From positions 124,001-188,000 of the forward strand of contig JBCBKO010000006.1 in NCBI GenBank assembly GCA_038521865.1: 64,000 nt of DNA, read 5' to 3'. This DNA is from CALBPI01 sp038521865. GTDB taxonomy: Bacteria > Pseudomonadota > Gammaproteobacteria > Steroidobacterales > Woeseiaceae. This document shows, piece after piece, positions 9,436-18,432 of the stretch (position 1 is the first letter of the stretch; each line of letters opens with the position of its first letter). A model generated the notes under the pieces. It had not been told where the DNA came from, did not search any database, and saw nothing but the letters and a program-made list of their open reading frames with translations. Position numbers and translations under genes: made by a program.

Positions 9436-9923
9436 CACTGCACAACGATATTGGTAAAGTAAACCGCTTCGACGCCACCCTCCCCGGTTTCCGTTTCCAG
9501 TACCCGGTTGATCTCGGTCAGCGCCTCTTCGAGCATCGCATTCTTCCCCTCGCGCGTAGTGACCGATGCGTAATCCACATCGCCATAAGCGAGGATCAGA
9601 TTGTTTCTGATGACGGGCCCGTGGTTCTGAATGTGTTCAATGACTTGCTGGTCGCGAGTCATGACCTCGAGTGAGGCCTGCAGGAATCGACCCTTACCGC
9701 GCTCGTCAAGAAAGTTGACCAAGAGCGGTGGGTGGATTCCGTGGTAAAGCGCTTCCTTGCGCGGGGGCTCCGAGGCTCCTTCTTCGGCAACTTCCGTGTC
9801 AGCCGCAGGCTTCATCAAGAAAAATGCTCCGCCCGCACCGCCACCCAGCAGGATGACTGCGCCGAGGATCAGCACCAGCATGTTCGGCCCTTTCTTGCCT
9901 GACTCTTCTTCCTTGTCTGCCAT
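9435..9923 (-). CDS. fliL: Flagellar basal body-associated protein FliL
   Basis: FliL (162 residues) surrounds the stator at the basal body and supports torque. A lysine/glutamate-rich cytoplasmic tail precedes one transmembrane segment near residues 16-36. The periplasmic domain carries typical FliL features such as LLVNFLDERGKGRFLQ and MTRDQQVIEHIQNHGPVIRN. I start at the ATG at 9923 because AGGGAG sits 5 bases before it. A GTG at 9929 would leave no room for that site. A -24/-12 promoter lies about 45 bases upstream, so fliL opens the fliLMNOPQR-flhBA transcription unit. Confidence 0.95.
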   Translation of the reverse strand: MADKEEESGKKGPNMLVLILGAVILLGGGAGGAFFLMKPAADTEVAEEGASEPPRKEALYHGIHPPLLVNFLDERGKGRFLQASLEVMTRDQQVIEHIQNHGPVIRNNLILAYGDVDYASVTTREGKNAMLEEALTEINRVLETETGEGGVEAVYFTNIVVQ

Positions 9924-9967
9924 GTTCACTCCCTGTGATAGTCGGCATCAACTGACAGGGAGTGAGT

Positions 9968-9983
9968 AGCAAATGCTATGCCA
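9968..9983 (-). promoter_or_regulatory. Sigma-54 promoter upstream of fliL
   Basis: The minus strand reads TGGCATAGCATTTGCT, with GG at -24 and GC at -12 in exact sigma-54 spacing. It lies about 45 bases before the fliL ATG, and the predicted transcript start is near 9957. This fits activation by FleQ or FleR. Confidence 0.85.
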
Positions 9984-10085
9984 GAACTATTTACTCACTG
10001 ATAAACAATAAGTTACGAATTCCTCGATAGGTATGGCGTCGAAAAACCGGCAGTCTTCAACCGGAACTATCGCCAGTGTCAAAAA

Positions 10086-11483
10086 TCAGACGTAGGTGTC
10101 AATCAGACCTCTCTTGGCGCGTACGGGGGAGATCGATTGTTCGTCGGCCACATCTTCGCGCTCGGCGGCATCGCTATCCGTGTTCCCAATGACAGCGTCT
10201 TCTTGATCCGCTTCGGTCGATTCGGCGCCGCTGCGATCCGAGAACGTCGAGACGTCAGCTTGCTCCAGACTGAGACCTTGCTGCTGCAGCATCTCTTTTA
10301 GTTTTGGCAATGACTGTTCAATCGCGTCGCGGGTCAGCGGGTGCGCGGCATTGAATTGAACTCTCGCCACTTGTTCGTCCACCTCGATCGCCATTTCAAT
10401 CGGGCCCATGTGTTCTGGGTGCAGTCTCACTTGAGCACGCGGCACTTTTGCCTGGATTACCCAACCCACACGCTCTGCAAACTGTTGTCCCCACTGACCG
10501 TCCAGCTGGCCGTCAGGCAGACTGAGCGACGCAGGCACGGATACCACCGGCGCATTGGGGCTGAATGAAGCAGACGTTGTGGAAGGGACTACACCAGCAG
10601 CCACGGAATTAAAGTTCGATGAGAGGTTCGCTACCGCACCACCCTTGCGACGCAGCCTTTGAGCTGAGAAAAGCTCGGCAACGTCAGCTGACCCAAGTTG
10701 CGCGAGCACGGACGACTCCAGCGCTTGCGAATCAGGCGTGATCACAGCCGGCTGAGGCGCCGCGAGCGGTCCGCCCGTTGCAGGCCTTTCAGCGAAGACG
10801 ACACCAGGGCGGTCTTCACGGGCCTTCGCGGCTGCAGCTCTTCCGGCTTCTGGCGCAATCGTGCGGGCGGCGATTTCGACAATCTCACCATCTGCAATCT
10901 CAGGTGCGGCAGCCCCAATCGGCTGAGCGCTCAGGCTCGTCGATTCCAGCCCACGTGTGGTGGACAAATTGGACGGGATGGACGAGGTGGACGAGGTGTT
11001 CAATGCAATTGGTGTTTCGACCGAAGTCAGACCTCGTGCTTCAGGAATTCGCAAGTCATCACCCGACGTCTTGATCAAAGCGGTCGACGGATCAGTCGCT
11101 TCTACCTCAAGTGTTGGCGCTGCAGCGACCGGTTGTATGGGCAGCTCTGCAGACGCCTCTACCTCAAGCGTCGCAAGCGGCTGAAGCTCGCCGACCAGCG
11201 GCAACTCCGCAAGGACAATATCCGTTTCAGGGATCGGCGCAATGGAGATATCAGAAGTTTCCAGCGGCAAAGTGTTGCCGGAGGGTGGAAGTCGTTTGCC
11301 AATTTCCTCAGACGCCTGAAGCAGCGTCGTTGCAAATCCAAGCACCTGGTCAACGGCCTCGAGAACACCTTCCTCACCGTCGACCGACGTGATTGGTGAA
11401 GAAAAAATTACAGTATTTTCATTGCTTTGCGTACTCTGTAATGCTGGCTGTAGCACTCCCAGCAAAGGTAGATTGGTACTCAT
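10086..11483 (-). CDS. fliK: Flagellar hook-length control protein FliK
   Basis: FliK (465 residues) measures hook length and triggers the FlhB specificity switch. Most of the protein (about 1-330) is low-complexity and rich in Ala, Ser, Thr, Glu and Pro, as expected for the ruler part. The conserved globular C-terminal domain begins near WGQQFAERVGWVIQ and contains the family motif VRLHPEHMGPIEMAIEVD, followed by LKEMLQQQGLSLEQADV. The C-terminal tail is acidic. The ATG at 11483 follows a GGGAG site, and a strong -24/-12 promoter lies upstream, so fliK is transcribed on its own promoter. Confidence 0.92.
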   Translation of the reverse strand: MSTNLPLLGVLQPALQSTQSNENTVIFSSPITSVDGEEGVLEAVDQVLGFATTLLQASEEIGKRLPPSGNTLPLETSDISIAPIPETDIVLAELPLVGELQPLATLEVEASAELPIQPVAAAPTLEVEATDPSTALIKTSGDDLRIPEARGLTSVETPIALNTSSTSSIPSNLSTTRGLESTSLSAQPIGAAAPEIADGEIVEIAARTIAPEAGRAAAAKAREDRPGVVFAERPATGGPLAAPQPAVITPDSQALESSVLAQLGSADVAELFSAQRLRRKGGAVANLSSNFNSVAAGVVPSTTSASFSPNAPVVSVPASLSLPDGQLDGQWGQQFAERVGWVIQAKVPRAQVRLHPEHMGPIEMAIEVDEQVARVQFNAAHPLTRDAIEQSLPKLKEMLQQQGLSLEQADVSTFSDRSGAESTEADQEDAVIGNTDSDAAEREDVADEQSISPVRAKRGLIDTYV

Positions 11484-11550
11484 CCGCGACGCTCCCGTTG
11501 ACTAAGCTGCGATCGATCCCTCGCAGCGATAATTCCTATATCGGAGGAGC

Positions 11551-11566
11551 TGCAGAATCCGTGCCA
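11551..11566 (-). promoter_or_regulatory. Sigma-54 promoter upstream of fliK
   Basis: The minus strand reads TGGCACGGATTCTGCA. It matches the -24 consensus fully and the -12 element with one change, at correct spacing. It lies in the fliJ-fliK gap about 68 bases before the fliK ATG. Confidence 0.85.
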
Positions 11567-11575
11567 GCCTTGCCG

Positions 11576-12025
11576 CTAGCGCGAAAACGGCCGGGTCAGC
11601 ATGTGCTGGGCGCGCTCATCCAGCTCTCGCTGCGTGCTGCGCGCTTGCAACTGCTGCTGTTCTTCGCGCAGCTGCTCAATGAGCTTGCCGAGCGCAGAGA
11701 CTCTGCCATGTGCTGATTGCCAGCGACTTCTTGCGGCGTTCACGCGCAGCTGCTGATCCTCGATGATGGCCTGCTGCGCCGATACCGCCTGATCCAACTT
11801 ATCAAGGAACTCGTGATAGTCCTGCCAGCGCCGAGTGTCGATGCGCGATGCCTGACCCGGCCTGATATACCCCGAGCGGTATTGCACCAACTGCGCATGC
11901 GTCAACTCCGCCTCACGCAGTGTAGCGACGGAATCCGCCAATGCGGTGGCTGCCTGCTGCTCTCGCTGCTGCGCAACCCGCTGCACCGGTGTCAGTCGAG
12001 ACAACCGATCACCGGGCTTCATCAC
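11576..12025 (-). CDS. fliJ: Flagellar export chaperone FliJ
   Basis: FliJ (149 residues) is a small coiled-coil protein that sits in the FliI ATPase ring and couples it to FlhA. The sequence is almost wholly helical, rich in Gln, Arg, Glu and Leu with heptad character (for example LGKLIEQLREEQQQLQARS). It overlaps the fliI stop by 4 bases. Sequence conservation in this family is weak, so the position after fliI supports the call. Confidence 0.92.
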   Translation of the reverse strand: MMKPGDRLSRLTPVQRVAQQREQQAATALADSVATLREAELTHAQLVQYRSGYIRPGQASRIDTRRWQDYHEFLDKLDQAVSAQQAIIEDQQLRVNAARSRWQSAHGRVSALGKLIEQLREEQQQLQARSTQRELDERAQHMLTRPFSR

Positions 12026-13404
12026 TCAACACCTGTCGAATCTGCCATCGCGGCACCGGCGAGTGAGGACAACGCCAACAGACTCTCTTCGCGGTTGAAT
12101 GCCGTATTAGCATCCTGGCGCAGAAACTCCTGCACGGCTGGCCAAAGCGCAATTGCCTTGTCAGCCTCCAGATTGTTGCCTGGCTGGTAAGCACCAATCG
12201 AAATCAGATCGCGGTTTTCCTGATAGAGCGCATACAACCGTCGCAACGTCATGATGTGTTCGCGGGCATCGGTGTCGGTTAGCTGGAGCATCGCCCTGCT
12301 AACCGATGCCTCAATATCAATCGCTGGATAGTGCCCTGCGTCAGCAAGCGCACGAGACAACACAATATGGCCGTCGAGAATTGCGCGAGCAGCATCAACG
12401 ATCGGATCGTTCTGATCATCACCTTCAGCCAGTACCGTATATATGCCAGTGATTGAACCTGATCCGCTCGCGCCATTTCCGGCACGCTCAACAAGCTGCG
12501 GCAAGCGCGCAAACACCGAAGGTGGGTAACCCTTCGTTGCCGGTGGCTCGCCGATAGCCAGTGCAATCTCGCGCTGTGCCTGCGCATATCGCGTGAGCGA
12601 GTCCATCAGCAACAACACGCGCTTGCCCCGGTCACGAAAATGCTCAGCAACAGAGGTCGCGAGCGCAGCACCCTGCATACGCATCAATGGCGTTTCATCC
12701 GCAGGACTCGCTATCACGACAGCCCGCTCCAACCCTTCCGGCCCCAGCGTTTCGTCAACGAACTCCTTGACCTCGCGACCGCGCTCACCGATCAAGCCAA
12801 CAACCACTACGTCCGCTTCCGTAAAGCGCGTCATCATTCCGAGCAGCACACTCTTGCCGACACCACTGCCAGCGAATAGCCCCAGTCGCTGTCCACGGCC
12901 GATCGGCAACAGCGCGTTAATCGCACGAATACCAACGTCGAGCGGCTCGGAGATCGGTTGACGTTGTAATGGGTTGATCGGCGGTGGGTTGAGGTCCGCA
13001 TACTCACTGCTGCGTACCGGGGGGCCAGCATCCAGAGGTCGTCCGTTGCCATCCAGCACGCGACCCAGCATTTGGTCACCGACCGGAATACGCTCACGCG
13101 CACTGATCGGGATCACCCGTGCATTCGGTGCTACACCATGCACGTTGGTGGTGGGCATCAAAAACAGTCGATCACCTGCGAAGCCGACGACCTCGGCGCT
13201 CACACGGTGACCGTCATTACCGATGACATCACACTGAGTGCCAACGGCTGCGCTGCAGCCTTCTGCCTCTAGAGTGAGGCCTACGGTACGACGCAGCAAT
13301 CCGGAAACCACCAGCGAAGGTCGATGTGCAACATCGTCGAGCGCCGTCTCCAATCGCTTCGCCAACTGCTCTTGTAATCGAACGGATGCCGACGAATCGG
13401 TCAT
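12022..13404 (-). CDS. fliI: Flagellum-specific ATPase FliI
   Basis: FliI (460 residues) is the F1-beta-like ATPase of the flagellar export machine. Walker A GSGVGKS is at 179-185. A Walker B LLMDSLTRYAQAQREIALA block lies near 265-283 and the conserved YPPSVFARLPQLVERAG follows. It overlaps fliH upstream and fliJ downstream by a few bases each, so the fliHIJ export subcomplex genes are coupled. Length is normal. Confidence 0.97.
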   Translation of the reverse strand: MTDSSASVRLQEQLAKRLETALDDVAHRPSLVVSGLLRRTVGLTLEAEGCSAAVGTQCDVIGNDGHRVSAEVVGFAGDRLFLMPTTNVHGVAPNARVIPISARERIPVGDQMLGRVLDGNGRPLDAGPPVRSSEYADLNPPPINPLQRQPISEPLDVGIRAINALLPIGRGQRLGLFAGSGVGKSVLLGMMTRFTEADVVVVGLIGERGREVKEFVDETLGPEGLERAVVIASPADETPLMRMQGAALATSVAEHFRDRGKRVLLLMDSLTRYAQAQREIALAIGEPPATKGYPPSVFARLPQLVERAGNGASGSGSITGIYTVLAEGDDQNDPIVDAARAILDGHIVLSRALADAGHYPAIDIEASVSRAMLQLTDTDAREHIMTLRRLYALYQENRDLISIGAYQPGNNLEADKAIALWPAVQEFLRQDANTAFNREESLLALSSLAGAAMADSTGVE

Positions 13405-14012
13405 GCTCGATCATCCCCCAGCAAATCGGTCGCAAGTTGTTCAAGGCGCGACTGAACCCGCGCATCAACCTCCGACGCCTCACTGGTCACCCGGCAACCA
13501 CCGCGCAGCAAAGTAGGGTCTTCGATGACATGCCAGCGTTGTCGCTCACCATCACCGGCAATCTTCAGCTCGCGAAGGCGAGCTGCGTCTTCGGGATGCA
13601 CAGAGACTGTGACTGTGGACGCAGACGCCGGCAAGAGACCTACCGACTCGCGAATCAGTCCAACAACGCTGTCTGGATCGAGTGCTAGCTGTCGGCGGAA
13701 CAATCGACCGACCAACTGGGTAACCATCTGCAATATCTGCTGCTCAAGGGTTTCCTCAAGCGATTCGAGAGGGGCGGATACAGCCTGCAGCGCAGCATCG
13801 AGCAACTGCACCCGGGCATCGATCTCTGACTGTGCCGCGGCCAGGCCTTCTGCTTTCCCGGTGCTGCGCCCCTCGCTGAGGCCCGCAGCGTAGGCCTCGT
13901 CATAGGCGGCCTGTTGAAGCGACTCGAGCTCGCTCGCTGTCGGCATCGACTCAGGGGGAGGAAAGGCAGGCGGATCCCACCGGTCCTCAAGCTTGGTATC
14001 AGACGTACTCAT
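13401..14012 (-). CDS. fliH: Flagellar export regulator FliH
   Basis: FliH (203 residues) binds FliI and links it to the C-ring. An acidic, Pro-rich N-terminus precedes a helical stretch with small-residue spacing (AAYDEAYAAGLSEGRSTGKA), characteristic of FliH. The C-terminal FliH/YscL domain follows. I start at the ATG at 14012 (or the adjacent ATG at 14015), which lies 11 bases before the fliG stop. A 30-codon in-frame extension upstream falls wholly inside fliG and is rejected. Confidence 0.92.
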   Translation of the reverse strand: MSTSDTKLEDRWDPPAFPPPESMPTASELESLQQAAYDEAYAAGLSEGRSTGKAEGLAAAQSEIDARVQLLDAALQAVSAPLESLEETLEQQILQMVTQLVGRLFRRQLALDPDSVVGLIRESVGLLPASASTVTVSVHPEDAARLRELKIAGDGERQRWHVIEDPTLLRGGCRVTSEASEVDARVQSRLEQLATDLLGDDRA

Positions 14013-14997
14013 CATCGCTGTCACCAAGATTGATATCGCCCGCATCTGCCATGCGTCGCGCGACTTCGAGAATCTCTTTCTGAGCATTCTCGACATCGGC
14101 AAGTTTCATCGGACCGCGCGCTTCCATATCCTCCTCCAGTAACGCCGCAGCACGCTTGGACATATTGCCTAGCAGCTTGCGACGTACCGCGGCGTCCGCC
14201 CCTTTCAATGCAACAACCAACTGATCGTTAGAGACTTCACGCAACAGCGTCTGAATGCCGCGGTCATCGACGTTCATCAAGCTATCGAAGACGAACATCA
14301 TTTCCGAGATGCGATTACCCAGTTCGGCGTTTTCCTTGTTGATCTCATCGAGTATCGCCTCGCTGTCCGCATTCGGCAGCGCGTTGACGATGTTTGCAGC
14401 CACCCGATCTCCGCCGACTTTCGCCGATCGTGCAAGGTCGATCGTTGATGACTTGGCGGCAATCAGGGTTTCGATTTCTGCCAGAGCGCTCTGTTGAACA
14501 TCATCCAGCTTTGCAATCCTCATCACGACCTCTGAACGTAACGCTGGCTCGAGCAACTGAATCACCTCTGCCGATTGTTCGGGATCCAGATAGGACAGTA
14601 CGATCGCGATGATCTGCGGGTGCTCATCCGATAGCAGCTGCGCGATTGCCGCACCGCTCATCCATTTCAAGACCTCGAACCCGTCGGCGTTATCACCGCC
14701 GAGGATGCGCTCGATGAAGGCATCGGCTTTGCTTGCACCAAACGCGTTTGTCAGTACCTTGCGAATATAGTCTTCGACCCCGATACCGAACGAAGTCTCG
14801 TCATCGACTGTCGTCACGAAGTCTGAAAGTATGTCATCCGCGGTATCACGCGTGATGTTCTTAAGACCGGCCATCGCAAGACCTAACGACTGCACCTCGC
14901 GTGCACTCATGTGCTTGAGCACCTGCGACGCCTCATCCTCTCCCAGGGACATCAGCAGGATCGCAGCGCGCTGCGTGCCGTCAAGTGCATCATCCAT
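13999..14997 (-). CDS. fliG: Flagellar motor switch protein FliG
   Basis: FliG (332 residues) is the rotor protein that contacts the MotA stator. Its three domains are visible: an N-terminal FliF-binding domain (about 1-90), a middle domain (about 100-190, including WMSGAAIAQLLSDEHPQIIA), and a C-terminal domain containing the charged torque helix around LLREVSNDQLVVALKGAD. I choose the ATG at 14997, which overlaps the fliF stop by 8 bases (ATGGATGA). A TTG five codons upstream is less likely. Confidence 0.97.
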   Translation of the reverse strand: MDDALDGTQRAAILLMSLGEDEASQVLKHMSAREVQSLGLAMAGLKNITRDTADDILSDFVTTVDDETSFGIGVEDYIRKVLTNAFGASKADAFIERILGGDNADGFEVLKWMSGAAIAQLLSDEHPQIIAIVLSYLDPEQSAEVIQLLEPALRSEVVMRIAKLDDVQQSALAEIETLIAAKSSTIDLARSAKVGGDRVAANIVNALPNADSEAILDEINKENAELGNRISEMMFVFDSLMNVDDRGIQTLLREVSNDQLVVALKGADAAVRRKLLGNMSKRAAALLEEDMEARGPMKLADVENAQKEILEVARRMADAGDINLGDSDDEYV

Positions 14998-16684
14998 CGC
15001 TATCGGTCTCAATCCACTTGCGCACTACTTGTGCGACCCGAGCAGGGTCATGACCCGTAATATTCCGAGCAGCTGCTACCTTCTCCTGGTAACTCAGTCC
15101 ACCACTCGGTGCCTCCAATTGCGCAGGACTACCGCCTGCAGGTAATGCACCCGGCTCGGGCAGCAAGGTCTGTGCGCCGCCTGTGACCGGTGGTGCTTCA
15201 ACCACGGTCTTCAGCATCGGGCGTACCAGCCCGAAAGCCAGCGCTAGTGCCAGAACAACACCCAACCCTTGCTTGGCAATCTCACGCACCATAGGGTTTT
15301 CCCAGATCGCCGGCGCGGCGGGCTCAGGCATGTCGGCAACCGTTCTGAACGGCGCACTGATCACAGCCACCGTATCCCCGCGCGCGGCATTGAAACCAAC
15401 AGCCTCACGAACGACCCGCTCGATCTCGGCAAGATCTACTATTGGCTCCGCAGGAATGTCCGCCGCTGAAACAGTTTCAGCCTCATTTTCGACCTCACTT
15501 GTTGCCTCTGCCGCCTCGCTCGTTGGCGTTACAGGCGCGACCAGTGCTGCCTCATCGACAACAACAGCTACCGACAATCGACGAATCGTCCCGACCGGTG
15601 CGACGACACGACTGATCGTCTTGTCGACTTCGAAATTTCTCAATTCCTGACGTGAGGAACCGACAGTCTGCACAGCTTCGCCGGTCTCGACAGCGGCTGT
15701 GCCTCCCGCCTCTGGCGGTGTGTTTGCAAGCGCACCAGGCACGCCCGCCGCTGAGCCTTCACCTGCGCGTTGGCGCTCCTCGGACACGCTTTCGCTCCGC
15801 ACCACCTGGCCGGCCGGATCAAAGCTTTCGGTCATCTGCTCGGTCATCGTGAAGTCCATATCGACCTCAACCTTGGCACTGATACCACCGGCGCCGAGAA
15901 CCGGTGTGAGCATCGCAATAATGTCTCGGCGGAACTCGTCTTCAACCTGCCGGGCGATCTGCAATTGCTTATTGGTCGCAGCATCCTCCGCAACCTCAGG
16001 TACTGTGCTCAACAGTCGACCCATCTGATCGATCAGTGTCACGTCCTCGGCATCCATCGCTGGCACGGAGTCGGCGACGAGGTTCACTATTGATTTGGCC
16101 TGGCTGGCATCTAGCCCCTGGCCACTGTAAAGCTCGAGCAATACCGAAGCACTCGGCTTCTGCTGATCACGAATGAACGCAGACTGGCGAGGAATGGCGA
16201 GATGCACTCGCGCCTCGCGAACAAAACGCAGTGCGGCGATGGTTCGGGATATCTCTGCTTCAAGCGCATGCTGATAGCGCGCCGTCTCCATAAACTGGCT
16301 CATGCCGAAGCTGGATTCAGGTACACCGTTCATCCCTTCAGACTGACCTGGGGAGAGGCCCCTTGACGCGAGCTGCATCCGAGCAATATGAATTTGATCG
16401 GCGGGCACGAGAATATTGCCTGTTGCCTGGTCGACCTCCGAGTCGATACCGCTAGCGCGAAGTTCCTCAGCAATCATTGCGCGATCGCGGTCGTCGAGAT
16501 CGCTGTAGAGCGCGGTCATACTCGGCGACTGCGACCACATGAACACACCGACGCCTGCGGCAACGCTCGCTGCGATGCCAAGCAGCGCGATCAGCTGGCG
16601 CACGGCGGGTATTTTTAGAACTGTGCCAAGTCGAACCTGAGGCACTTCCGGTGCCGGCAACTCAGCGGTCGTTGTCACTTCCAT
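14990..16684 (-). CDS. fliF: Flagellar MS-ring protein FliF
   Basis: FliF (564 residues) forms the membrane MS-ring on which the rest of the flagellum is built. The first transmembrane segment is at about 32-50 and the second near 470-490. Between them lie the periplasmic ring-building motifs, including IHIARMQLASRGLSPGQSEG and the ARVHLAIPRQSAFIRDQQKP stretch. The C-terminal tail ends in a short acidic FliG-binding segment. The long Ala/Glu-rich insert around residues 390-420 is variable among relatives. Confidence 0.97.
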   Translation of the reverse strand: MEVTTTAELPAPEVPQVRLGTVLKIPAVRQLIALLGIAASVAAGVGVFMWSQSPSMTALYSDLDDRDRAMIAEELRASGIDSEVDQATGNILVPADQIHIARMQLASRGLSPGQSEGMNGVPESSFGMSQFMETARYQHALEAEISRTIAALRFVREARVHLAIPRQSAFIRDQQKPSASVLLELYSGQGLDASQAKSIVNLVADSVPAMDAEDVTLIDQMGRLLSTVPEVAEDAATNKQLQIARQVEDEFRRDIIAMLTPVLGAGGISAKVEVDMDFTMTEQMTESFDPAGQVVRSESVSEERQRAGEGSAAGVPGALANTPPEAGGTAAVETGEAVQTVGSSRQELRNFEVDKTISRVVAPVGTIRRLSVAVVVDEAALVAPVTPTSEAAEATSEVENEAETVSAADIPAEPIVDLAEIERVVREAVGFNAARGDTVAVISAPFRTVADMPEPAAPAIWENPMVREIAKQGLGVVLALALAFGLVRPMLKTVVEAPPVTGGAQTLLPEPGALPAGGSPAQLEAPSGGLSYQEKVAAARNITGHDPARVAQVVRKWIETDSDG

Positions 16685-16708
16685 TGGTAATCGTCCTCCC
16701 TGACGCGA

Positions 16709-17023
16709 TTACACCGGCATATTCATGATTTCCTGGTAGGCGGTAACCAGCTTATTGCGAACCTCGGTCATTGCCTGAAAGGAAAGACTGGCTTTCTGCA
16801 TCGAGATCATCACCTGAGTAAGATCCGCATCTGCATCGCCACGCTCATACGCCGTCGCCGCGGCGCCTGCCTCGGCTTGCAGTTCGGCAACGGCGTTGAC
16901 GGACTGAGTCAGCAGATTGCCAAAGTCCTGTGTTTCACCAGGCGCTTGAACCGTTTGCGGATCAAGCTGTGATTGCATCTCGCGGATTTGCGCGAGCAAC
17001 TGATCGGGACTGATCGTGTTCAT
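16709..17023 (-). CDS. fliE: Flagellar hook-basal body junction protein FliE
   Basis: FliE (104 residues) connects the MS-ring to the rod and is the first exported substrate. The conserved C-terminal half contains LTQVMISMQKASLSFQAMTEVRNK and a tail ending YQEIMNMPV, both family hallmarks. The start overlaps the fleR stop by 4 bases, so fliE can be read from the fleSR promoter. I found no separate -24/-12 promoter in the 130 bases before it. Confidence 0.96.
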   Translation of the reverse strand: MNTISPDQLLAQIREMQSQLDPQTVQAPGETQDFGNLLTQSVNAVAELQAEAGAAATAYERGDADADLTQVMISMQKASLSFQAMTEVRNKLVTAYQEIMNMPV

Positions 17024-18432
17024 TGTCGTACCTCGCGACCCAGCGACGCAGCGGTTGAATGCGGAGAAACTCGTGGCATCACAAGCCCGGCTTCACGCAG
17101 TCGCGCGATCTTATGGCGCAGCGTTCGACCGGATATGCCAAGCATCCTTGCGGCGGCCTCCCGATTACCCGCACCTTCCTGAAGCGCGTTGGCAATCAAT
17201 TGAAACTCTGCTTTACGCAGGTCCTCCTGCAAACCACTACCACTGCTCGTTGCGGAAACGGGTATCGCCCGTTCGGGCTGTCCCGCCGATTCGGCGCCTT
17301 GAAACACCAGGTCTGCCTCAGCGATACGATCGCGATTGAGCAGCACCAGAAGTCTTTGCACGAGGTTATCAAGCTCCCGTACGTTGCCGGGCCAGCCATG
17401 TTGCATCAGTCGGCGCTGCGCTTTTTCGGTCAGTTCCGGCAGCGCCCGCTTGCCCTTGCAGTAGTGAGCAAGCAGATGCCGAACCAGCGGCAAAATATCG
17501 CCGCGACGGTCGCGCAGCGGCGGAATATGCAGGGGAAATACGTTCAGGCGGTAGAACAAGTCTTCGCGGAATCGTTTCTCGCGCACTTCAACGGCGAGGT
17601 TACGATTCGTTGTCGCCAAGACTCGCACATCGAGCGGAATGCTCTTGCTACCACCCAGTCGCTCCACCTCTCGCTCCTGCAGGACACGCAGGAGCTTGGC
17701 TTGCAACGCCAAGGGCATTTCACTGATCTCATCCAGCAACAGCGTGCCACCATTCGCCTGTTCGAATTTTCCGGAATGACTCGCTGTCGCTCCGGTGAAC
17801 GCGCCCTTCTCATGACCGAACAACACAGCCTCGAGCATGTTCTCCGGGATTGCGGCACAGTTGATTGCGACAAACGGCGCTTCTGAACGCAGCGAGTTTT
17901 GGTGGATGAACCGTGCAAATACTTCCTTGCCGGTGCCACTCTCGCCCGATAACAACACCGTGGCGTCAGAGGCGGCAACACGCGACGCGATGCTCAGCAA
18001 ATCTCGGGTTAAAGGATCGCCGGCAACGACCTTTGCCGCTGATGTATCGATGTCTTCCGATTCGTTCCTACTCGGCAAGCACTTGGAGACCGCAGACAAT
18101 AATGAAGGTGCGTCGAAAGGCTTCACAAGATAGGTGCTTGCGCCCTGCTCCATAGCTGCCACTGCTTTCTCCACCGACCCGTAAGCGGTCATCAGTACTA
18201 TTGGCAGGTCAGGATAAGACTCACTGACCTGGCCGAGCAGCGCCAGCCCGTCCATGGGTTGCATCTGCACATCGCTCAGCACCAGATCGACATGCTCGAG
18301 CTCGATGCACGCAAGCGCTGCCTCGCCATCTGTCGCGAGTTCCGTGCCGTAGCCTGCTCCTTGTAAGGACTCACACAGGGCCACACCCAAATCCGGATCG
18401 TCTTCGACAACAAGAATGTTGAATTCAGCCAT
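17020..18432 (-). CDS. fleR: Sigma-54-dependent response regulator FleR/FlrC
   Basis: FleR (470 residues) is activated by FleS and switches on the class III hook and basal-body genes. The receiver domain (about 1-120) has phospho-acceptor Asp in VLSDVQM near residue 53 and Lys in LVKPF. The AAA+ domain has Walker A GESGTGKE and the sigma-54 loop GAFTGA. A Fis-type HTH (NREAAARMLGISGRTLRHKI) ends the protein. I start at the ATG at 18432, which overlaps the fleS stop by 8 bases. A 72-codon extension lies inside fleS and is rejected. Confidence 0.95.
   Translation of the reverse strand: MAEFNILVVEDDPDLGVALCESLQGAGYGTELATDGEAALACIELEHVDLVLSDVQMQPMDGLALLGQVSESYPDLPIVLMTAYGSVEKAVAAMEQGASTYLVKPFDAPSLLSAVSKCLPSRNESEDIDTSAAKVVAGDPLTRDLLSIASRVAASDATVLLSGESGTGKEVFARFIHQNSLRSEAPFVAINCAAIPENMLEAVLFGHEKGAFTGATASHSGKFEQANGGTLLLDEISEMPLALQAKLLRVLQEREVERLGGSKSIPLDVRVLATTNRNLAVEVREKRFREDLFYRLNVFPLHIPPLRDRRGDILPLVRHLLAHYCKGKRALPELTEKAQRRLMQHGWPGNVRELDNLVQRLLVLLNRDRIAEADLVFQGAESAGQPERAIPVSATSSGSGLQEDLRKAEFQLIANALQEGAGNREAAARMLGISGRTLRHKIARLREAGLVMPRVSPHSTAASLGREVRQ

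Noticed and set aside
10042..10064. A possible terminator after fliK (CCGG-N10-CCGG then five T on the minus strand).
   Set aside because: The stem is only four base pairs, too weak to call.
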